From Streptococcaceae bacterium (GTDB taxonomy: Bacteria > Bacillota > Bacilli > Lactobacillales > Streptococcaceae), in NCBI GenBank assembly GCA_031269775.1, contig JAISYQ010000032.1:53450-117449 (forward strand): a stretch of 64,000 nucleotides of DNA, written 5' to 3'. Below the pieces are notes generated by a model. The model was not told where the DNA came from and made no database searches. It worked only from the letters and a program-made list of their open reading frames with translations. Made by a program: the position numbers and the translations under genes. Positions 59,923-64,000 of this stretch are shown here, piece by piece (the first letter of the stretch is position 1; every line of letters begins with the position of its first letter).

Positions 59923-60618
59923 CTAAAAGATATGTACTTTTGCAAAACCAAGGATTAAAAATGCAGCAAAAAGGATAATAAAAAAAAGTCCTGCAATGAT
60001 TCTTTCGTTAATTTGATAGAATTTAGCTTGTTTAGGAACTGCAAAAGCAATTCCCGTTAAAATGCCTCCAATGAATCCGCCAATATGCCCCCAAAGATCT
60101 GTAGATGAGTCAAAAAGATTAAAAATTAAATTTAATGTCACTAAAAATGTATATTGTTTCGCTAAAGTTGATAATATCTGATTATGGGGAAAGTAGTGTT
60201 TTAAAATAATAAATGCACCAAACATTCCAAAAATGGAGGTTGAAGCTCCAGCAGAGACAGATTCATTATGTAAAGAAAAACTTAAAATATTCCCACTAAC
60301 TCCAGACAGCAGATAAATAAGACCAAAGCGGATATGACCATAAAGATTTTCTACTTGCTCACCTAAAAAAAAGAGGACAAAAGAATTAAAAAGAAAATGG
60401 TAAAAGCCGATATGTACAAAAATGGGTGTAAGCAAACGCCAATATTCATGTAATTGAGTAATATAGGAATGATATAATCCACCAAAAGTAATAATTGTTT
60501 TAATACTCATGGACCCGGTAGGGGATATTTGCATCATTAAAAAAACAATAGATTGGATAAGCAAAAAGATATATGTAAAATAAGGTAGATCACGAAAGCA
60601 TCGATTAAAAATGCTCAT
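59923..60618 (-). CDS. Rhomboid-family intramembrane serine protease
   Basis: A 231-residue protein with about six to seven membrane helices. The catalytic Ser is in SAGASTSIFGMFGA (GxST instead of the common GxSG), the catalytic His in WGHIGGFIGG, and the oxyanion His/Asn in YHFLFNSFVLFF. Such proteases cleave membrane proteins. It overlaps the 5-FCL gene by 4 bp (ATGA), the conserved pairing in Lactobacillales. Confidence 0.92.
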   Translation of the reverse strand: MSIFNRCFRDLPYFTYIFLLIQSIVFLMMQISPTGSMSIKTIITFGGLYHSYITQLHEYWRLLTPIFVHIGFYHFLFNSFVLFFLGEQVENLYGHIRFGLIYLLSGVSGNILSFSLHNESVSAGASTSIFGMFGAFIILKHYFPHNQILSTLAKQYTFLVTLNLIFNLFDSSTDLWGHIGGFIGGILTGIAFAVPKQAKFYQINERIIAGLFFIILFAAFLILGFAKVHIF

Positions 60619-61169
60619 TTGCTTTTCTCCAAATATAATTTTTGCACTTTTTGATCAAAAGTTTTAGGAATCCAAGTATTATTTATCTGCCAAAAAAAAG
60701 CTAGACTAGCAGTATTTTTGTGAAAGTTTGACAAATAGCGATCATAAAATCCTTTACCAAAACCAATACGATAACCATTTTTATTATAAACAATACCAGG
60801 CACAAGGATAAAATCAATTTCTTCTTTCGCGATAAATTTAGCATCTATTGGTTCTTTTATTCCAAATTTTGAATTTTGATAGTAAGTTTGTGGATTAATT
60901 TGGAAAAAATCCATTTGACTACCAGCTTTAATAGTGGGAACAACAACTTTTTTTTGCTCTTTCCATGCTTGTTTAATCAAATCATCAGTACTTATCTCAA
61001 AAGGTAAAGAGATTGTCAAAGCTACGCATTGAGCTTTTTGCCATTCAAAGCTTGCTGTTAATTTTGTTTTTAGATCTTGTTCTGCTTGTATACGCTTAGT
61101 ACCAGTAAAATTTTTAAGACGTTGCAGGGTTTGCTCACGTAATTCTTCTTTTGTCAATTTTTTTGTCAC
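60615..61169 (-). CDS. 5-formyltetrahydrofolate cyclo-ligase
   Basis: A 184-residue enzyme that converts 5-formyl-THF to 5,10-methenyl-THF in folate metabolism. It has the ATP motif GFGKGFYDRYL and ILVPGIVYNKNGYRIG. It is cotranslated with rhomboid. rpmG, often upstream in this cluster, is absent. A promoter is visible 90 bp upstream. Confidence 0.94.
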   Translation of the reverse strand: MTKKLTKEELREQTLQRLKNFTGTKRIQAEQDLKTKLTASFEWQKAQCVALTISLPFEISTDDLIKQAWKEQKKVVVPTIKAGSQMDFFQINPQTYYQNSKFGIKEPIDAKFIAKEEIDFILVPGIVYNKNGYRIGFGKGFYDRYLSNFHKNTASLAFFWQINNTWIPKTFDQKVQKLYLEKSK

Positions 61170-61252
61170 GCTTATCTTTATCCTTTATAATAATTTTTAA
61201 ATGAGAATTCAAATTTTTTATTTTAATTATTACTCCCATATCACTTGCCGTT

Positions 61253-61282
61253 ATTGTACCTAAATAACGATAATATTTTCAA
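61253..61282 (-). promoter_or_regulatory. Promoter of the 5-FCL-rhomboid unit
   Basis: On the minus strand TTGAAA (61282-61277) and TACAAT (61258-61253) are 18 bp apart, about 85 bp before the 5-FCL start. Confidence 0.55.
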
Positions 61283-61350
61283 AATTCAAATTGGCTAATA
61301 GTTCTTTTTTTAATCATAAATAGACTTTAAAGGTAAATAGATTTTTAAAT

Positions 61351-62301
61351 CTAATCTCCTGGTTCTGATGCAATTAAATTAAGTTTCCCTATAAATTTCC
61401 ACGTATTAATGCCAGCTGGTAAAATAAAATGATCCCCTTTTTTTAAAACATAAGAATCTTCATTTATGATCAAATTCCCCTTTCCATCAATTACTGAAAC
61501 CAAAGTATAAGGAGCATTTTTTTGTAAAAATAACTCTTTTTGAACTTGCCACTTATAAACATTAAAAAATGGTGTTTTTACAAAAGTCGTTATCGTTGAT
61601 AAGCCAACTTTTTTTTCGGTAATTTTAAACTTAGGAGTTGTGCCAGGGATATTTATAACATCAATTGAATGTTTAATATGAAGTTTACGCAATTTTCCTT
61701 TATTATTTTTACGATTAAAATCATATACGCGATAAGTAGTGTCAGAAGATTGTTGCGTTTCTAAAATCAGTATTCCTTTGCCAACTGCATGAATCGTTCC
61801 AGAAGGAACATAGTAAAATTCACCCTTTTTAACCGGTAAATGTGCTAGTAAGTCATTCCAACACTCATTATAAATCATCTGTGCAAGTTCCTTACGCGTC
61901 TTTGCATGATGCCCATAAATAATCTCGGCATTAGGTTTAGCATCAATAATATACCAACATTCACTTTTTCCTAATTCTCCTTCGTGTTTTAAGGCATAAG
62001 CATTATCAGGATGAACTTGCACAGATAAATAATCTTGTGCATCTAAGATTTTGGTTAACAATGGGAACACTTCACCAGAAACATTGTCAAATAATTCTCG
62101 ATGACTTTTCCATAATTTATCTAATTTCTGACCTTGATATTTTCCATTTTTAACAGTCGATATTCCTTTAGGATGAGCAGAAATGGCCCAGTATTCACCA
62201 ATTTTTTTTGTTGGTAAATCATAGCCAAAAATAGTATTAAGTTTTTGGCCACCCCAAATTTTCTCCTGCAATACTGGGTCAAAAAATAATGGCTCTTGCA
62301 T
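61351..62301 (-). CDS. manA: Mannose-6-phosphate isomerase, class I
   Basis: ManA interconverts mannose-6-phosphate and fructose-6-phosphate. The 316-residue protein, the short Firmicutes form, has metal ligands in VQVHPDNAYA, GKSECWYII and SGTIHAVGKG. It begins MQEPLFFDPVLQEKIWGG. It stands alone between 5-FCL and the LCP gene, pointing the same way. All metal ligands are present. Confidence 0.95.
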   Translation of the reverse strand: MQEPLFFDPVLQEKIWGGQKLNTIFGYDLPTKKIGEYWAISAHPKGISTVKNGKYQGQKLDKLWKSHRELFDNVSGEVFPLLTKILDAQDYLSVQVHPDNAYALKHEGELGKSECWYIIDAKPNAEIIYGHHAKTRKELAQMIYNECWNDLLAHLPVKKGEFYYVPSGTIHAVGKGILILETQQSSDTTYRVYDFNRKNNKGKLRKLHIKHSIDVINIPGTTPKFKITEKKVGLSTITTFVKTPFFNVYKWQVQKELFLQKNAPYTLVSVIDGKGNLIINEDSYVLKKGDHFILPAGINTWKFIGKLNLIASEPGD

Positions 62302-62341
62302 AAAATAACCCTACTTTCCATAAAAAGGGTAGTTTTTTGTT

Positions 62342-62394
62342 TCCGATCTCTCTATTGATAAATCCCGTTATGGAAGATCAATAAACAGACTTTA
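62342..62394. repeat. Family B palindromic repeat, short form (inverted copy)
   Basis: TCTATTGATAAATCCCGTTAT and AGATCAATAAACAGACTTTAG (read on the plus strand) match the inverse of the element at 2211. Its end contains the original distal stop of the LCP gene (minus-strand TAA at 62394-62392). Confidence 0.6.
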
Positions 62395-62481
62395 GGGATA
62401 AGCTTCTTCTAATCGCGCTGTTTCACTTTGTATTTCATCTGAAGGCTCACTTGATACTTCATTTGTTTGTTTTTTTTCTTC
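62392..62481 (-). pseudogene. Severed C-terminal tail of the LCP protein
   Basis: Directly after the LCP TGA the same minus-strand frame continues for 29 codons: EEKKQTNEVSSEPSDEI, then QSETARLEEAYP and TAA. A Ser/Glu-rich tail like this is typical of LCP proteins, so the TGA looks like a new nonsense mutation in a dispensable tail. Confidence 0.55.
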
Positions 62482-63636
62482 TCAATCAGATAGATTTAAT
62501 GATAAATCACCTTGATACGGTAGTCCTGTTACACTTTCATATGTTGGCTGCTTGAAATTTTGAGATGCATTTACTGGCAAATTCATTTGCTCACACAGAT
62601 AGTTTTGTGCTTGCAATAAAATATCTTTTGGTACTAGTTGGTAGGATACCCCGTCAATGGTATCTCCAACTCCGGGAAGTTGCAAAGAAACAGTTTTTTT
62701 AAAAACGGAAAAAGGATAAGTTTTTCTAATTTTAACCAAATCTTTCCACGTTAAATTTGTCCTAACATTACTGCCAATTGTTTTGAAAATTTTTTTATAT
62801 TTGGTAAAAGAGTTGATTGAAAAGAGCTTTTCAATCAATTTTTGCGAAACTTCCCGTTGACGTTTGTCTCGACCGTACGTTCCTTCCCCATCATGGCGAA
62901 AACGAGCATAATTTAAAGCTGTCCTTCCATCCATTTTTTGTTTACCTTCACTAATCCACTGAAAAATAGCAGGAAAATCATATCCGTAATGATTTGCTTC
63001 CCACGCACTCATCGGCTCATCACTTTCAAGCAGACCTTTAGAAGCTGCAAGATCATCCGGCACTGGCACTTTATCTAAATGCTTCCCATTAATTGTTCCA
63101 AATTTTGCATCAATTGTTATTTTGCCTACAGCATCTACTAGCTCTGCCAATCCATTCATATTAACAGCTATGCAGTAATTGATTGGAAAAGCTCCCATCA
63201 ACTTAGATACTGTATCCATCGACATGCCTTCTCCTCCTCTGGCAAATGCATGATTAAGCTTATCTTTTATCCCTGTATATTCATTATCATCAGGCCCATC
63301 TAGTTCAACATACAAATCTCTTGGAAAACTTAAAACAGTTGTTTGTTTCTTTTTGGGATTCACAGTTGCCAGTATTGTTGAATCTGAACGACCGCCCCAT
63401 TTTCCTCCACCACGCTCTAAATTTTCTCCTGCATCTATCCCTAGTAAAAGAATAGAAAAAGGCTCTGTTGCTTTAATAACCTCTTTTGCTTTAGATTTAC
63501 GGTTTATTTGTACATAAGTTTTATCCATCGTTTTTTTGGCATCCAAATATAATTTCAAGCCAATTCCAGCAACAATAACTTCTAATGCTGTTAATGTCGA
63601 TAAAATAACAAGAAGAATTTTTTTCTTGCGACTCAT
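62482..63636 (-). CDS. LCP (LytR-CpsA-Psr) family cell-wall polymer ligase
   Basis: LCP proteins transfer teichoic acids or polysaccharides from undecaprenyl carriers to peptidoglycan. The 384-residue protein has an N-terminal anchor (ILLVILSTLTALEVIVAGIGL split from KLYL), LLLGIDAGE with catalytic Asp, RSDSTILA, LSFPRDLYVEL with the key Arg, and ARFRHDGEGTYGRDKRQRE. It ends at TGA 62482 with a further 29-codon tail in frame. The catalytic domain is complete. Confidence 0.94.
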   Translation of the reverse strand: MSRKKKILLVILSTLTALEVIVAGIGLKLYLDAKKTMDKTYVQINRKSKAKEVIKATEPFSILLLGIDAGENLERGGGKWGGRSDSTILATVNPKKKQTTVLSFPRDLYVELDGPDDNEYTGIKDKLNHAFARGGEGMSMDTVSKLMGAFPINYCIAVNMNGLAELVDAVGKITIDAKFGTINGKHLDKVPVPDDLAASKGLLESDEPMSAWEANHYGYDFPAIFQWISEGKQKMDGRTALNYARFRHDGEGTYGRDKRQREVSQKLIEKLFSINSFTKYKKIFKTIGSNVRTNLTWKDLVKIRKTYPFSVFKKTVSLQLPGVGDTIDGVSYQLVPKDILLQAQNYLCEQMNLPVNASQNFKQPTYESVTGLPYQGDLSLNLSD

Positions 63637-63721
63637 AAAACACTTCCTTAAAATGAATCTTTACAGAAATTAAACAGCATTATTGTCTCATAATATTTAA
63701 ATTACATCAAATTCATTATTA

Positions 63722-63772
63722 GATCTCCGCGGAAATTAAGGCATAATAGAATTCGTTCCAATTTTTTCTTAG
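63722..63772. mobile_element. Family A element, copy 4 (one arm)
   Basis: After a TA (63720-63721), GATCTCCGCGGAAATTAAGG, CATAATAGAATTCG and CCAATTTTTTCTTA match the family A arm. The second arm is not found before the window ends. Confidence 0.6.
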
Positions 63773-63803
63773 ATGAGGCTAAAAACATAGTTTTTAACCT
63801 CAT
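63773..63803. terminator. Hairpin beside family A copy 4
   Basis: ATGAGGCTAAAAAC and GTTTTTAACCTCAT form a 14-bp stem with one mismatch and an ATA loop. A T-tract is built into the stem. It may be a terminator for a gene beyond the window or part of the repeat. From 63804 to 64000 I see no gene. Confidence 0.4.
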
Positions 63804-64000
63804 CTTCATAAATTTCAAAACAATTCTCTCCAAGATAGTAGTCTTCGACCTTTGTTCATTTATTAAGTTATCGATAAGATCAAAAAAAAATGCTCATATT
63901 TTAGATGATTATGTTTAATACAAGTGTAAGAAACATTAATCAGCGTTTTTAAAAAGATCTCTCTTTTTTTAGAATCGAAATAAAATTCTTCCTTTTTCTT

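Overview
The window looks like a chromosome segment of an AT-rich, low-GC Gram-positive bacterium of the order Lactobacillales (Enterococcaceae/Lactobacillaceae-like). Evidence: the WalRK-WalJ locus, CcpA, HrcA with a CIRCE operator, a T-box before thrS, sortase, an LCP ligase, PcrA, an EpuA-like remnant, a YutD-family gene, and a tmRNA tag ending in ALAA. Species cannot be fixed from sequence alone. The genome appears to be decaying. Several genes carry frameshifts or stops (yvcK, epuA, metE, a ubiquitin-protease-like gene, a secreted peptide, two transposase ends). Small palindromic repeats fill many intergenic gaps, and some operons have lost members.

Layout. 1-9.2 kb: thioredoxin end, rapZ-yvcK(broken)-whiA, polA, an ABC exporter, mutM-coaE. 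9.2-13.5 kb: epuA remnant, walR-walK-walJ without yycH/yycI, tRNA-Lys, rpsT, tmRNA. 13.5-18.1 kb (minus strand): purE-purK-purB and an O-methyltransferase, with a metE relic between them. 18.2-24.3 kb: hrcA-grpE-dnaK-dnaJ, in which a 1.2-kb decayed island holding a secreted USP-type deubiquitinase pseudogene separates dnaK from dnaJ. 24.4-32.1 kb: T-box/thrS, rpiA, a Ca-type P-ATPase, transposase and repeat debris, ldh. 32.2-38.8 kb: pth-mfd-rqcP, a lipoprotein serine hydrolase whose C-terminus is rewritten by a repeat, and deoC with its Schiff-base lysine replaced. 38.8-46 kb: dps, sortase, a split EpsE/EpsF glycosyltransferase, an rRNA methylase, a MATE exporter, pcrA. 46-50.8 kb: rsmG-parA-parB-yggS-yutD, nagB. 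50.8-64 kb (mostly minus strand): a Wzy-like polymerase, glpF-ddl-murF, a VTT membrane protein, a polysaccharide deacetylase, ccpA, a LURP-one protein, rhomboid-5-FCL, manA and an LCP protein.

The intact genes cover replication/repair (polA, mutM, mfd, pcrA, parAB), protein quality control (HrcA regulon, RqcP, tmRNA), the envelope (murF, ddl, LCP, sortase, polysaccharide genes, deacetylase) and fermentative sugar use (ldh, ccpA, manA, nagB). Two repeat families recur. Family A is TA-flanked, with termini like GACCTCCTCTGAAACTA; it resembles a non-autonomous IS630-type element and sits beside IS630 transposase fragments. Family B has palindromic arms like AGAGCCTGTTAACGATCTTTA and lies at gene 3' ends, sometimes supplying the stop codon.

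The most unusual signals are the signal-peptide-bearing USP deubiquitinase relic, which suggests past contact with eukaryotic cytosol; a WalK without its extracellular sensor together with loss of yycHI; and the DeoC active-site substitution. I see no rRNA, CRISPR array, prophage or intact insertion sequence.
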